A stretch of 32,541 bases of DNA from Deltaproteobacteria bacterium (GCA_026388665.1 JAPLJJ010000242.1:1-32541); one strand, 5' to 3'; shown: positions 8,546 to 18,286, counted from the stretch's first letter. Translations and numbers: made by a program. The notes: generated from the sequence alone by a model not told the origin.

Positions 8546-9662
8546 TTGTTGATATTACTGTGGTGTCGCCCGATTGTGCTGACGGAAACCAAAGTTTGAA
8601 CACACTGCCTTCTTGCGGTCTGCTTTCCAGCTCAATGGATCCTCTATGTAAGTCCATAATCTCTTTGCAAATTGAAAGTCCCAGTCCGGAGCCGACTTCT
8701 CCGTCCGTCCCTTTTTCGCGACCACGATGAAACGCAGAGAATATCTTCTCGCGTTCCTTGTCGGTAATTCCTATACCATTATCGGCGACAATTACCAAAA
8801 CGCCATTGAATCCTTTTTTGAGAAACTTTCTTGTTTCAATTCGAATCTCGCCGCCTCTTTTTGTGAATTTTACCGCATTACTTAATAAATTATTCATCAC
8901 CCTGGTTATCTGGCCAATATCTCCGTGAATTGTAGGCAATTTCTCTTCAAGTTCTGCCCGTATATTAATTTGTTTAGCGGTAGCGAAACTCCTCATGGTC
9001 TGGACGCTTTGATTAATCGCTAGATTTATATCGGTCGGATATAATCGAGGCTGGACCAGGCCGGATTCAAACCGGAGTAATTCCAGCAAGGAGTTGATGA
9101 AGGACAGTTGATATCCCGCTGATTCAAACATCCTTTCAACATTTTCTGAAAGCGCCGGAGGTATGTCGCTTTTTCTAAGCAGTTCCATGGTTCCGAGAAG
9201 AGCCTGAAATGGAGCGCGAACATCATGAGTAAGCACGGACAGCAGTTGAGTCTGTTTCTTATTAGTTTCTTCGGCCTGTTTCCGTAATCTATTACGCTCA
9301 ACAAGACTATTTATCATCAGGCAAATCTTACGAGGATCAGTGCTCAATAACTCTCTCTTTTCTAGGTACCCGTCTGCTCCTGCGTCAAAAGCTTTATTCC
9401 AAGCTTCAAGGGTTTCCATAGAAGAGCTTATGACCACTGTGCTATGTGGATTAGCCTGTTTGATGGTTCTGCATATATCAACACCATTTCCATCGGGAAA
9501 CATGATGTCCAAGAGTATGACGTCAAACCCCTTTGTTGATGCTTCGACAGCCTGCTTCGCGTTTATAGCCTCTTCGATGTCAAATTCGGAACCTAGCATC
9601 AGCCCTACCCTCTTCCTGATTATGTCCTCATCGTCGGCGAGAAGAAGGGATAGCTTTGCCAT
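8535..9662 (-). CDS. Receiver-histidine kinase hybrid (REC-HisKA-HATPase)
   Basis: 375 aa soluble protein with the receiver domain first. Residues 1-120 hold the acidic pair Asp10-Asp11, phospho-acceptor Asp52 (VILLDIMFPDGNG), the Ser/Thr position in VVISSS and Lys102. A coiled segment leads to the HisKA dimerisation domain with His146 (SVLTHDVRAPFQALLG). The HATPase domain follows with N box NNLLSNAVKFT, G1 DNGIGI and G2 GSGLGLSICKEIM. There is no transmembrane segment. Start ATG 9662 has GGAG 8 bases upstream; ATG 9668 overlaps the preceding kinase stop as ATGA. Inference: it receives phosphate from a partner such as the adjacent kinase and passes the signal through its own kinase core. No DNA-binding output is present. 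Confidence 0.9.
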   Translation of the reverse strand: MAKLSLLLADDEDIIRKRVGLMLGSEFDIEEAINAKQAVEASTKGFDVILLDIMFPDGNGVDICRTIKQANPHSTVVISSSMETLEAWNKAFDAGADGYLEKRELLSTDPRKICLMINSLVERNRLRKQAEETNKKQTQLLSVLTHDVRAPFQALLGTMELLRKSDIPPALSENVERMFESAGYQLSFINSLLELLRFESGLVQPRLYPTDINLAINQSVQTMRSFATAKQINIRAELEEKLPTIHGDIGQITRVMNNLLSNAVKFTKRGGEIRIETRKFLKKGFNGVLVIVADNGIGITDKEREKIFSAFHRGREKGTDGEVGSGLGLSICKEIMDLHRGSIELESRPQEGSVFKLWFPSAQSGDTTVISTNEN

Positions 9663-9664
9663 TG

Positions 9665-11611
9665 TCATCGCTCCAACATTCTTGGCAGCGTAAGCGTGAA
9701 ACAAGCTCCGTTTCCCACTGAAGTCTTGACCTCAAGTTGACCTCTATGGGCCTTCGCTATTTTTCTGGCCAGATACAAGCCCCGACCGCTGCCTCCTGTG
9801 GTGAAACCAAGTTGGAATATTTTCCCGAGATGCTCAGGCGGTATTCCGGGACCATCGTCTTCGACTGAGCAGTAGGCCTGATTTATCGACGAACTTAAAC
9901 TGATTTCAACCTTGCCGCCCTGATGGCAAAATTTCACGGCGTTTCTAACCAAATTGTCTATCGCTCTGGCAAGAAATCTTTCCTCCCCTGCGACAAATAT
10001 TCCGTGTTCGTCAAGGTGATTGGATTGGATTTTCACACCCTTATTCGAGGCGGACTCCAAATAATTTCCGACGCATCTGTCGACTAGCAGGTTGAGGTTA
10101 ACAGCACACGGTTGTATCTGGAAAGAATCCGAGTGGAGGCGTATGAAGTCAATCCTATCTTCGAGCATATGGAAAAGCTCTAGTCGCTTACTTTCTATTT
10201 GATCCAGTATCTTGACCGACTCTTCAAGTGACCCCTCTATTATGAGGCGTTTTGCGCTATCGATTCCAATGCCCACTACGTCGAGAGCAGCGGAGAGTTC
10301 GTGTCTATATAATTTACCAATTTCTTTGTTTATAAGATGCTGATCCGTGGTGTTACGGATTAGAATTACCTGTGGCCCCAGTTCAACATCAAAGTGCTTT
10401 CCCTGTGCTTCAAGGGAAATTCTGTCTCCAAATATTTGAGCTGACACCCCTTTGTCAGGCGCATACTTCGTGATGTTAGCGATAATTTTTTCTTTAGAAT
10501 ACTTACGGATCGCTTCTTCGAAGGAAATTTGACCGAAGAGAGTTGTACAAAGCCAGTATTCATCATGGAGGGTTTTTTCTGCGGCAGGATTCATAAAATA
10601 GAGAGATTTTACCGGGTCAACGCAAATTATCCCATCTGGAGACATCTCCAGGGCTTGGCGGTCCAGTTCGGTGTTTCTTACTCGTCTCTCTCTTTCCTCC
10701 CTAATTTTCGCAGATCTGGATCTCTGAATGGATTCCTTTGCCAGCGGATAAGTCTCGTATAGGAATCTTTTCGCAAGACCCTGTTTTGCAACATCAGACG
10801 TTAGTATGTAACCACAACCGGAACGCTCGATGATTCCAGAATTCATCAATAGTTCAAAATAATTGTGATCCGCCCAATTCAGCCACAATTGTTCATAATC
10901 CTTATCCGAAAGTGGAACATAAAATAGCCATGTTAGATAAAGGACCCTCGTTAGAGATGAGAGTTCCCGAACGTCGAGAACTGACCTGACGAGTTCATGA
11001 AAATCGTCAGCTCCACAATTGGTAGGAACCTTTCCTGAAATACCCCGACAAGGGATTGCAGGTCTCCAATTCCGCAACAGCGCTATCTTAGGGTAACGCG
11101 TCTGAAGGGATCGTAAAAGATCGGGGGTGATACCGTTGTTGAGAATTGTCGATATGCATAGTCTTGAGAGATCCTTTAATTCCTCGGGTGTATCGGTCTT
11201 CTGTTGAAAATTCTCAATTAGGAAGGGAACAGAGGCTGTTGGATCGACATGACGAAGCAAGAGTATCTGCATAAAACTCATTTCAGGCGCTTCGAAGCTT
11301 TTTAGAAACGGTTCATGCCCTCCCCTCAAGTTCCGATATGCCCACAGGCAAGCCGGGGTCAAGAATCCACGCGAGTGGATTGCTTTCCTTAGAGACATCC
11401 GCTGAATGGAATTTGCCCACCTCACACCGGCCTGAATCGCAATATTCAAATTCGAGCGGCCGCCTGATTCTATGATATCTAAGAGCTTGTCGAAAGCTTG
11501 ATCAGAGAAGCAAGGGACATCATTGCTCCAGTAGAATAATTTTCTGAACTTAGAGACAACATTTTCGACTCTGGTTCGTTTCTCAAGTTCCATTATAAAC
11601 TGGTTTAACAT
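9665..11611 (-). CDS. Cytoplasmic PAS sensor histidine kinase with unrecognised N-terminal half
   Basis: 648 aa from ATG 11611. Residues about 1-300 are an alpha-helical region I do not recognise, without membrane segments, ending in a charged helix (AKIREERERRVRNTELDR). A PAS domain follows at about 315-425 (ALEMSPDGIICVDPVKSLYFMN). Then come a phospho-acceptor region with probable His437 (LYRHELSAALDVVG) and a HATPase domain with N box DNLVRNAVKF, G1 VEDDGPGIPP and G2 TTGGSGRGLYLARKIA. The gene stop overlaps an ATG of the downstream receiver-kinase gene (ATGA), which means coupled expression. No clear ribosome binding site marks the start; ATG 11593 is an alternative. The signal sensed is unknown. 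Confidence 0.85.
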   Translation of the reverse strand: MLNQFIMELEKRTRVENVVSKFRKLFYWSNDVPCFSDQAFDKLLDIIESGGRSNLNIAIQAGVRWANSIQRMSLRKAIHSRGFLTPACLWAYRNLRGGHEPFLKSFEAPEMSFMQILLLRHVDPTASVPFLIENFQQKTDTPEELKDLSRLCISTILNNGITPDLLRSLQTRYPKIALLRNWRPAIPCRGISGKVPTNCGADDFHELVRSVLDVRELSSLTRVLYLTWLFYVPLSDKDYEQLWLNWADHNYFELLMNSGIIERSGCGYILTSDVAKQGLAKRFLYETYPLAKESIQRSRSAKIREERERRVRNTELDRQALEMSPDGIICVDPVKSLYFMNPAAEKTLHDEYWLCTTLFGQISFEEAIRKYSKEKIIANITKYAPDKGVSAQIFGDRISLEAQGKHFDVELGPQVILIRNTTDQHLINKEIGKLYRHELSAALDVVGIGIDSAKRLIIEGSLEESVKILDQIESKRLELFHMLEDRIDFIRLHSDSFQIQPCAVNLNLLVDRCVGNYLESASNKGVKIQSNHLDEHGIFVAGEERFLARAIDNLVRNAVKFCHQGGKVEISLSSSINQAYCSVEDDGPGIPPEHLGKIFQLGFTTGGSGRGLYLARKIAKAHRGQLEVKTSVGNGACFTLTLPRMLER

Positions 11612-11697
11612 GATGAAGTAATTATGCGAAATAACAAAAAAAGTCAAGAAGACATCTGACTAAAAATTGGTCGAATTGTCAAAACGATTCAGTGGTG

Positions 11698-11725
11698 TTG
11701 CATCATGACTGGGGAAACCTATTAT
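11698..11725 (+). promoter_or_regulatory. Candidate sigma-70 promoter of metY
   Basis: TTGCAT (11698-11703), a 16-bp spacer and TATTAT (11720-11725) match the -35/-10 consensus well. It lies in the divergent region between the histidine kinase and metY, and would give a leader of about 60 nt with no obvious riboswitch or attenuator. Confidence 0.45.
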
Positions 11726-11790
11726 AGTTTTTACGAAGGTTTTTGTGTTATTGTTTCCATGAACAAAAGGATAATCAGGAGGGCCGAAGA

Positions 11791-13089
11791 GTGAATAAAG
11801 AAAAACGCGATTATGGTTTTGATACACTGGCCATACACTCCGGTCAGACTCCGGACCCTTCTACTCTGGCCCGAGCTGTGCCTGTGCATAGGACATCTTC
11901 TTATGTTTTCAGGGATTCGGAACATGCCTCCAACCTTTTCGGGTTAAAGGAGTTGGGCAATATTTACACACGAATAATGAATCCGACGACTGACGTGCTT
12001 GAAAAGAGAACAGCATGTTTGGAAGGAGGCGTTGGAGCACTTGCGCTGGCGTCGGGATCTGCCGCGGTTTTTTACTCGTTGGTTAATATTATTGAACAGG
12101 GCTATGAGTTTGTAGCTTCTCGCCATCTGTATGGTGGGACTTTCACCTTGTTTCATGACATTTTACCTCAATTTGGGATTAACGCACGGTTCGTCGATTG
12201 TAATGATCCGGAGGCGTTCGCAAGCGCCATCAATTCAAAGACTCGAGCCATTTTTATTGAAACTATTGGGAATCCTGAGCTTTGTGTGCCGGAATTTTCT
12301 GAAATTAAGGAAATCGCTGAACGGGCTCATGTTCCACTAATAGTTGATTCTACGTTTACTACCCCCTTCCTTTTCAAACCCATTGAATACGGTGCCGATG
12401 TGGTCGTTCATTCGTTGACCAAATGGATCGGCGGTCACGGTACAGCTATAGGCGGGATAGTTGTGGATTCCGGGAAATTTGATTGGACTGATACTAAATT
12501 TAGATTGTTTAATGATCCCGAGCCGTCTTATCATGGTCTTCGTTTTGGGCACGATTTGGGGGAGTTGAGCAAAATGGCCTATATTCTACGAATGAGACTT
12601 GCTCCCTTGAGAAACATGGGAGCATGCATCAGTCCTGATAATTCGTGGATATTTCTTCAGGGCCTTGAAACTCTTGCTCTGAGGATGGAGCGTCACTGTT
12701 CGAACGCTCTGGCTGTAGCCCGTTATTTGGAGAAACATCCCAAAGTCATTTGGGTCAAGTACCCTGGTTTGGAATCTGATCCTTCGTTCGCGATCGCACA
12801 GAAATATTTTAGAAAAGGTTTTTCCGGTGGTGTTGTAGTGTTTGGGATCAGTGGCAAGACTGAGGCTGCGAAAAGGTTTATTGGCTCCTTAGAATTGTTT
12901 TCGCATCTGGCCAATGTTGGGGACGCCAAAAGTCTTGTAATTCATCCTGCCAGCACCACTCATTCCCAACTTTCGGATGAACAGCGCAGTTTGGCTGGGA
13001 TCCCTGATGAAATGGTCAGATTGTCAGTTGGGATTGAAGACGTGGATGACATCCTGGATGATTTGGACACTGCGTTGGCATCCACCTGA
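11791..13089 (+). CDS. metY: O-acetylhomoserine aminocarboxypropyltransferase (sulfhydrylase)
   Basis: 432 aa, usual for MetY. This PLP enzyme of the Cys/Met metabolism family makes homocysteine from O-acetylhomoserine and sulfide. Visible are FDTLAIHSGQTPDP, the YTRIMNPTTDVLEKR phosphate/substrate segment, LASGSAAVFYSL, the PLP-lysine site in VVHSLTKWIGGHGTAIGG and the C-terminal VIHPASTTHSQLS, VRLSVGIEDVDDI. The MetY-type insertion after the lysine site (DPEPSYHGLRFGHDLG) separates it from cystathionine gamma-lyases. The GTG start at 11791 has AGGAGGG 7-8 bases upstream; the frame stays open to 11743 but lacks a better site. It suits a sulfide-rich anaerobic lifestyle. Confidence 0.93.
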   Translation: MNKEKRDYGFDTLAIHSGQTPDPSTLARAVPVHRTSSYVFRDSEHASNLFGLKELGNIYTRIMNPTTDVLEKRTACLEGGVGALALASGSAAVFYSLVNIIEQGYEFVASRHLYGGTFTLFHDILPQFGINARFVDCNDPEAFASAINSKTRAIFIETIGNPELCVPEFSEIKEIAERAHVPLIVDSTFTTPFLFKPIEYGADVVVHSLTKWIGGHGTAIGGIVVDSGKFDWTDTKFRLFNDPEPSYHGLRFGHDLGELSKMAYILRMRLAPLRNMGACISPDNSWIFLQGLETLALRMERHCSNALAVARYLEKHPKVIWVKYPGLESDPSFAIAQKYFRKGFSGGVVVFGISGKTEAAKRFIGSLELFSHLANVGDAKSLVIHPASTTHSQLSDEQRSLAGIPDEMVRLSVGIEDVDDILDDLDTALAST

Positions 13090-13200
13090 TCAACAATCTT
13101 TGGATGTGCCTTATATTAATGCCGCGTCTAGTTCCTGACGAATTTCGGGAGACTACCAATGTGACTAACTCTAAAATTACCAAGTGTGTAAAAGCTTTAG

Positions 13201-15291
13201 ATGACCTCTCAATATCAGAAAAAAAGACAGAATCTTCCTAGAAAACCTGCGTTTAGACCTATCAAGAAACGTGAACTTCATCCTACAGAGGGGAGCGCTT
13301 TTCATCCTAGTCTTCACACAGAAGCTGAATTGTTACTCTCAAAGATAGGAAAACCTGAACCTACCCCTTTTACTCCTGATCCGTTTCAAGAGAAGGCGCT
13401 AGAGAACATACTTTTTCAGGATGTGTTGGTTAGCGCCCCTACCGGTTCCGGCAAGACCTGGATAGCTCTGGAAGCTACGAAAAATTATATCTCTCACGGG
13501 CTCCGAGTGTGGTACGCTACTCCTCTCAAGGCGCTGTCAAACGCCAAGCATCAGGAATTCGGCTTGGCTTTAGGTGAAGAGAACGTCGGAATTCTTACAG
13601 GCGATCGGAAAGAAAATCCTGATGCGCCAGTCATAGTCGGAACCACGGAAATTCTTAGGAATCAGCTCTATGATTCAATGGAATCGGGGACAGACGTGGG
13701 TGTAAACCTAGTGATTCTGGACGAGGCCCATTATCTTGGTGATCCGGACCGAGGTGTGGTCTGGGAAGAAGTTCTAATATACCTGCCCCCTCGAGTCAGG
13801 ACTCTATTATTATCAGCAACTGTGTCGAACGCAAACGAAGTGGCGCAATGGCTTGAACATACAAGGAAAGCGCCGTGCAAAGTAATTCTTTCCGTAGATA
13901 GACCCGTTCCCCTACACCCATTGTTCCTCATGCCTTCCGGGGAGCTGACCCCATTTCTCGCAGGTCGACGTCTCTTTCCTCAAGTTGCTGCTCTTGCTAA
14001 AGACAGGAAGAAAAGTAAGAGAGTGTATGAAAACGAGACCCCGAATTTCAATAGAATTCTGGGTGTTCTTAGAGAATTCAATTTGTTGCCCGCAATAATA
14101 TTTATGAAGTCCAGGTCCGACTGCGACAAGGCTCTGGCTACTTTGTCTCCAGCGCCCCTAAAACCATATGAAGATGGCTTTGACAGAGAACTGGCATCCT
14201 ATTTGGAAGCCAACCCCGAACTTGAAACTCAGAGACACTTGGATAGGCTGCTGACCTGTCGAGTTGGAGTTCATCATGCCGGTCATTTACCTGCATGGCG
14301 AATGTTGGTTGAGAATATGATGCTTTCCGGGCATCTAGAAGCTATTTTTTCAACATCCACAGTTGCTGCGGGCGTCAATTTCCCGGCTCGAACCGTTGTG
14401 ATACTGCAAACGGATAGATTTGACGGAAAATCGTTTGTGGATATGACCGCTACGGATTTTCACCAGATGACCGGGCGCGCTGGGCGGCGAGGCAAGGACA
14501 AAGCCGGATTCATGGTCATGGTTCCAGGGAAATTTTTCGATGTTTCTCTTGCACACGAGTTGCTCACGTCCAGTCCTGAGCCATTACGTTCGCGCATAGC
14601 CATTAACTTCTCGATGACTTTGAATCTGCTACTCTCCCATGATCCAGCGGGAGTCATCAGATTACTCGAATTATCTTTCGCCGCGTTCAACTTGAATAAG
14701 TTACAGGCAAAGAAGATCAAGGCTAAGCTCATCAAAGATTTTTTTAAGCACATGGGGCTGCTACAGGAACTCGGCTATCTTGATAAAGAAGGAGCCCCGA
14801 CCGCCGATGGGAAGTGGGCGGCAAGACTAAGATTAGACCAACCTCTTTTAATAGCGGAATTAATAAGGAGCGGTGATTTTTCCGAACTCGATCCCGTGAC
14901 CCTTGCGTCATTGATCTCCCCGTTCGTGGTAGACAAAGATCGGGAGGTTCGATTGGACCGGGAATTGTGGAAGGATACTCGTCGCCTCTGGAGGAAGTTC
15001 CGTCGTATGATTGAAAGTCTCAAGCCTCTCATTAATTTTATGATAAGCAGAGGATTCGATTTCCCCGCAATAACATTTTGGCCATGCGCAGGGACCCTTT
15101 TGTGGACAAGCCAGGTAGAGTGGGATGAACTCACGGAAAATCTGTCAGCGGACGAAGGTGATTTGGCTATGATGTTGCTAAGGACCGCCGATCACCTCCG
15201 GCAACTTATAGGGCTCGAAGATCACGAGCCTGAACTTGCAGCAGCCGCGAAGCAGGGGGTCCAGTTAATCATGAGACCACCCCTCACATAA
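13201..15291 (+). CDS. Ski2-like DEAD/DEAH superfamily 2 helicase
   Basis: 696 aa. RecA domain 1 carries Walker A APTGSGKT (79-86), motif Ia TPLKALSNAK, Walker B DEAHYLGD and motif III LLSATVSNA. RecA domain 2 carries HHAGHLPAWR, FSTSTVAAGVNFPARTVV and motif VI QMTGRAGRRG. The last is the Ski2/Mtr4-like rather than RecG/UvrB form. The C-terminal ~220 residues are helical and not assigned. Known: Ski2-like enzymes unwind RNA or DNA with ATP; the bacterial substrate here is unknown. ATG 13201 lacks a clear ribosome binding site, and the first 45 residues are basic and probably disordered. It converges on the VIT/vWA gene with a 24-bp gap. Confidence 0.9.
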   Translation: MTSQYQKKRQNLPRKPAFRPIKKRELHPTEGSAFHPSLHTEAELLLSKIGKPEPTPFTPDPFQEKALENILFQDVLVSAPTGSGKTWIALEATKNYISHGLRVWYATPLKALSNAKHQEFGLALGEENVGILTGDRKENPDAPVIVGTTEILRNQLYDSMESGTDVGVNLVILDEAHYLGDPDRGVVWEEVLIYLPPRVRTLLLSATVSNANEVAQWLEHTRKAPCKVILSVDRPVPLHPLFLMPSGELTPFLAGRRLFPQVAALAKDRKKSKRVYENETPNFNRILGVLREFNLLPAIIFMKSRSDCDKALATLSPAPLKPYEDGFDRELASYLEANPELETQRHLDRLLTCRVGVHHAGHLPAWRMLVENMMLSGHLEAIFSTSTVAAGVNFPARTVVILQTDRFDGKSFVDMTATDFHQMTGRAGRRGKDKAGFMVMVPGKFFDVSLAHELLTSSPEPLRSRIAINFSMTLNLLLSHDPAGVIRLLELSFAAFNLNKLQAKKIKAKLIKDFFKHMGLLQELGYLDKEGAPTADGKWAARLRLDQPLLIAELIRSGDFSELDPVTLASLISPFVVDKDREVRLDRELWKDTRRLWRKFRRMIESLKPLINFMISRGFDFPAITFWPCAGTLLWTSQVEWDELTENLSADEGDLAMMLLRTADHLRQLIGLEDHEPELAAAAKQGVQLIMRPPLT

Positions 15292-15315
15292 TTCCTAACA
15301 GTCAAATCCTTGATC

Positions 15316-17436
15316 TTAATTTGAACTTTGACTTCTCTCAGGAGGTGTGCGGATCACTCTTAAATTCGCGCCTTTGTGCCTCGCCATTATCTCAGGCCCC
15401 AGAGCCAAAAACGGTCCTAACTCGGTGTCGCTCTGGATCATGTCAAAGTATTTGTCGCTAAGGAAAGTTATTTGCTCTTCAGAGATTGATGATTTGATGG
15501 ATGTGTCTATCCAACAGCCTTTCATATACTTGAACAGTTTATCTCCAACACGCTTTACTCCATTCTGAGTGACATCCGCAGGGATAAAAGAGGTCTTGTA
15601 TTTCCAGAGAAGATTAACGAAAAATTTCTCATGCCTAGGCGAAGTGTCATAGTTCATAAACCCAAATTCGTCGCTCAACTTTTTGATCTGCTCACCGAGT
15701 ATCTGGTTTTGTCCCCTGGTTCTTTCCAATTCCATCAGGCTCGCGATTTTCCTCATTGCCCAAAGGGGAGCGATAAATCCGTAGGCATGTTGCTCCTTTG
15801 GCAAGTCTATTTTCTTTGCAATATTTGTCATTTTGCCTGAGATTTTCCCTTTGAGATTTACAGACGCTTTTCCACCGGCTGCTTTGCTGTAACGTCCTAA
15901 GACGATGACACTTTCCTGCCCCATAATATCGGGGGTTGGTTCAGGGACAACGCTTTCCGGGGTCATGTCCTTCAAGTTTATCGAAAGATCAGTCACCTGC
16001 GGTGAAATAATATTAGAGAGCCATTTGGAGACTGAAGCCTCGAAATCTTTGGAGTCCGGAGCCTGTAGCATTGCGCCCCCGGTAATCCTAGCAATCTGGT
16101 CGAGAGTAGCAACATCTGGAGACGGACCTAGGGCTAGAATGAATATTCTACTTCTAGATCTATTGTAACGCTTGACTATCTCAATCAAGGCTTCCGGGTG
16201 GGTTTTTCCTATGGTCGCTTTTCCGTCGGTTACCATTAGAATTGCGCCTGGTCGCTTTCTTCCGCTCAAAGTGTCAAACCCGGTCATGATCGCATTGAAT
16301 AGGTCTGTTCCACCCGCCGAGTTCGATGTCTCGACAAATCTTGCCGCTGCTGAAATATTATTCTGATGAGCCTCTACCAGTGTTCCGAAGAGTCTCTCCT
16401 GCCTCGAAGAAAAACGGATTACTTCGAACCTGTCACCAATTCGTAACTTTTCCAGAAATAGGATAACGGTTTTTTTACCCAATGCGAGATTGTCGGCCCC
16501 CAGGCTACTTGAGCAATCAAGCAAGAAGACCACATCTGTGAAGGGTGGCGCATCTGCATTTTTTTTGACCGGCGGTTCGATCATAGCCATGAAATAACCG
16601 TCTTTCTCAGGCAATCGATGAAATAGAACTCTCAAGTCTAGGTCTGATCCTGAAAAAGTTGTGACCAGTCTAAAATCATCAGGGGATCGAACGTCTCTTT
16701 CCCTGCATGTGACAAGTCGTCTACCTACGGATTCATTATCAATTCGGACGTTATGAGAAGGTGAAAGTGATGTTCGAACAGGGCGCGACATTTTGAATCT
16801 CACGAGGACCTCGTAGTCCGGAATTGGGGCGAGGGCGAAACGTTCTCCAACCATTGGAATGATTAAATCCAGAATCTCGTCTCTGACTTGAAATGGAATC
16901 CGATAAGTTATTCGGAAAGATTTGCTTTCCCTGATGTTGAGCCGAATTCCTGAACATACGATGGCGGTACTCCCACAGATGGCCAGTGGAGCTGGATCCT
17001 CAGTCTGAATCGTGATTTTTTTTACGAGGGGGAAAAGTTCAGTTGGGTTCAGTAGCTCGAATGATCCATTAACACCGTTAACAAGGACCTCTGATACATG
17101 ATTCGGCCCCTGTGAATTTAATGGAAATATAAAAAGAGCTTCTAACGGGAAGTCATTATCATTGAGAAAAACCTGTTCGGTTTTCACTTCAATATACGAT
17201 TCCGAAACAGTTACATTAGTCTTGGAGACCAGACAACTCGGTCTAGCGACCGGGAATGACCTTCCGTCTATAATAGGCGGAAATACGTGCAGTATCCCGC
17301 CTCCAAGGCAGTAGGTTTCGGAAAAAAACATTAGCGGAAATACAAAAAAAAACAGAACAGCTAATCTCTTCCGGTTAGAAAATTCGATTCCTGAGAGAGG
17401 ATGCAACCAGTTCGGAGATAGGTTCATTATCCACAT
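15316..17436 (-). CDS. Exported VIT and von Willebrand factor A domain protein
   Basis: 706 aa. After a signal segment (RLAVLFFFVFPLMFFSETYC, about 29-48) comes a VIT-type domain (about 55-200; SYIEVKTEQVFLNDNDFPLE). A vWA domain lies at about 290-460 with a MIDAS metal site: DCSSS, GGTDLFNAI and VTDGKATIG. The C-terminal region (about 470-700) resembles the after-VIT part of inter-alpha-trypsin-inhibitor-like bacterial proteins (HAYGFIAPLWAMRKIASL). Known: such proteins are envelope adhesion or assembly proteins of mostly unproven function. The start could also be ATG 17427. It begins 9 bp after the flavoprotein gene stop, so the two are probably one operon, although no functional link is obvious. 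Confidence 0.85.
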   Translation of the reverse strand: MWIMNLSPNWLHPLSGIEFSNRKRLAVLFFFVFPLMFFSETYCLGGGILHVFPPIIDGRSFPVARPSCLVSKTNVTVSESYIEVKTEQVFLNDNDFPLEALFIFPLNSQGPNHVSEVLVNGVNGSFELLNPTELFPLVKKITIQTEDPAPLAICGSTAIVCSGIRLNIRESKSFRITYRIPFQVRDEILDLIIPMVGERFALAPIPDYEVLVRFKMSRPVRTSLSPSHNVRIDNESVGRRLVTCRERDVRSPDDFRLVTTFSGSDLDLRVLFHRLPEKDGYFMAMIEPPVKKNADAPPFTDVVFLLDCSSSLGADNLALGKKTVILFLEKLRIGDRFEVIRFSSRQERLFGTLVEAHQNNISAAARFVETSNSAGGTDLFNAIMTGFDTLSGRKRPGAILMVTDGKATIGKTHPEALIEIVKRYNRSRSRIFILALGPSPDVATLDQIARITGGAMLQAPDSKDFEASVSKWLSNIISPQVTDLSINLKDMTPESVVPEPTPDIMGQESVIVLGRYSKAAGGKASVNLKGKISGKMTNIAKKIDLPKEQHAYGFIAPLWAMRKIASLMELERTRGQNQILGEQIKKLSDEFGFMNYDTSPRHEKFFVNLLWKYKTSFIPADVTQNGVKRVGDKLFKYMKGCWIDTSIKSSISEEQITFLSDKYFDMIQSDTELGPFLALGPEIMARHKGANLRVIRTPPERSQSSN

Positions 17437-17445
17437 TTGGAGTTT

Positions 17446-18165
17446 TTATTCCGACGTTTGTCGCAGTTCCCTGTCCCAATAGGAATTTGCGGTTCGGATC
17501 AGTTCCTCAGTGGAACAAATGTCCATTGCTGCTGACTCTAGTGTGTCGTCCGACACCTTCCCGTTTGTAACCAGTTGGTACCCGGCAGATCTGACGGCTT
17601 TGAGCACGCCCTTAATTCTGTCGGGATACTTCTTGGTTAGAAGCACTGAAAAGATCGCAGGTCTTAGCAACGCGCCAGAAAACTCGGAATGGAAATTCTC
17701 AGAAATCCTCTCGAAATGAAGAACCAACGGATCAAAGTTTCTCAGTCCAGGGTATCCGCAAACACTTATCAGGAACATTTTCTTGGGGAAATCCCATCGA
17801 AGAGGATGACTGATTCTGTTGGGTTCTATGACAAAAAGAGGGTCCATGAATGTTACCAGACGATCGATGACTTTTTTTGCGAGTGAAGGCATGCCGTCGA
17901 TGTAGACCGGGGTCGCGAGCGCTAAAACGTCGGCAGTCCTAACCTTTTCGCTCAATTGTCCCATTTCGTCATCGTGTACACATTTCCCGGGGGTTTTGGC
18001 ATAACACGAAAAGCAGCCGATACAAGGGTTGATTTTCTTCCTTGCCGCCAGGACAATCTCTACGGTGGCTCCAGCTTCTTTTGCTCCAACAAGGAAGGGT
18101 GTAAGAATGGCCTGGGTATTCCCTGATTCCATTCTGGGTGACGCGTTTATGACTAGTATCTTCAT
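17446..18165 (-). CDS. Flavodoxin-family (NADPH-dependent FMN reductase-like) protein with Isf-type Cys motif
   Basis: 239 aa. The N-terminus MKILVINASPRMESGNT is the FMN-phosphate binding loop of NAD(P)H:FMN reductase-like flavoproteins, and ATPVYIDGMPSLAKKVIDR is the second flavin loop. Cys48, Cys51, Cys54 and Cys62 (spacing C-x2-C-x2-C-x7-C) match the compact motif that binds a 4Fe-4S cluster in iron-sulfur flavoproteins, although many relatives with this motif are uncharacterised. Inference: cytoplasmic electron transfer from ferredoxin or NAD(P)H to a small acceptor. First gene of a probable operon with the VIT/vWA protein; GGAG lies just upstream of ATG 18165. Confidence 0.85.
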   Translation of the reverse strand: MKILVINASPRMESGNTQAILTPFLVGAKEAGATVEIVLAARKKINPCIGCFSCYAKTPGKCVHDDEMGQLSEKVRTADVLALATPVYIDGMPSLAKKVIDRLVTFMDPLFVIEPNRISHPLRWDFPKKMFLISVCGYPGLRNFDPLVLHFERISENFHSEFSGALLRPAIFSVLLTKKYPDRIKGVLKAVRSAGYQLVTNGKVSDDTLESAAMDICSTEELIRTANSYWDRELRQTSE

Positions 18166-18228
18166 TATAACTCCTGCTCAATCTGTTATGTCATTGAATC
18201 AGCACCGGTCAATATTTGCAAGTCGCGC

Positions 18229-18257
18229 TTGTTAGGTCCCAAGACTTTCTGTACAAT
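18229..18257 (+). promoter_or_regulatory. Candidate sigma-70 promoter of the small membrane protein
   Basis: TTGTTA (18229-18234), a 17-bp spacer and TACAAT (18252-18257): near-consensus elements at ideal spacing. A start around 18264 would leave a 20-25 nt leader containing the strong AAAGGAGG ribosome binding site at 18271-18278. Confidence 0.5.
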
Positions 18258-18286
18258 TAGTTCTGTCTGTAAAGGAGGCATTGTCA

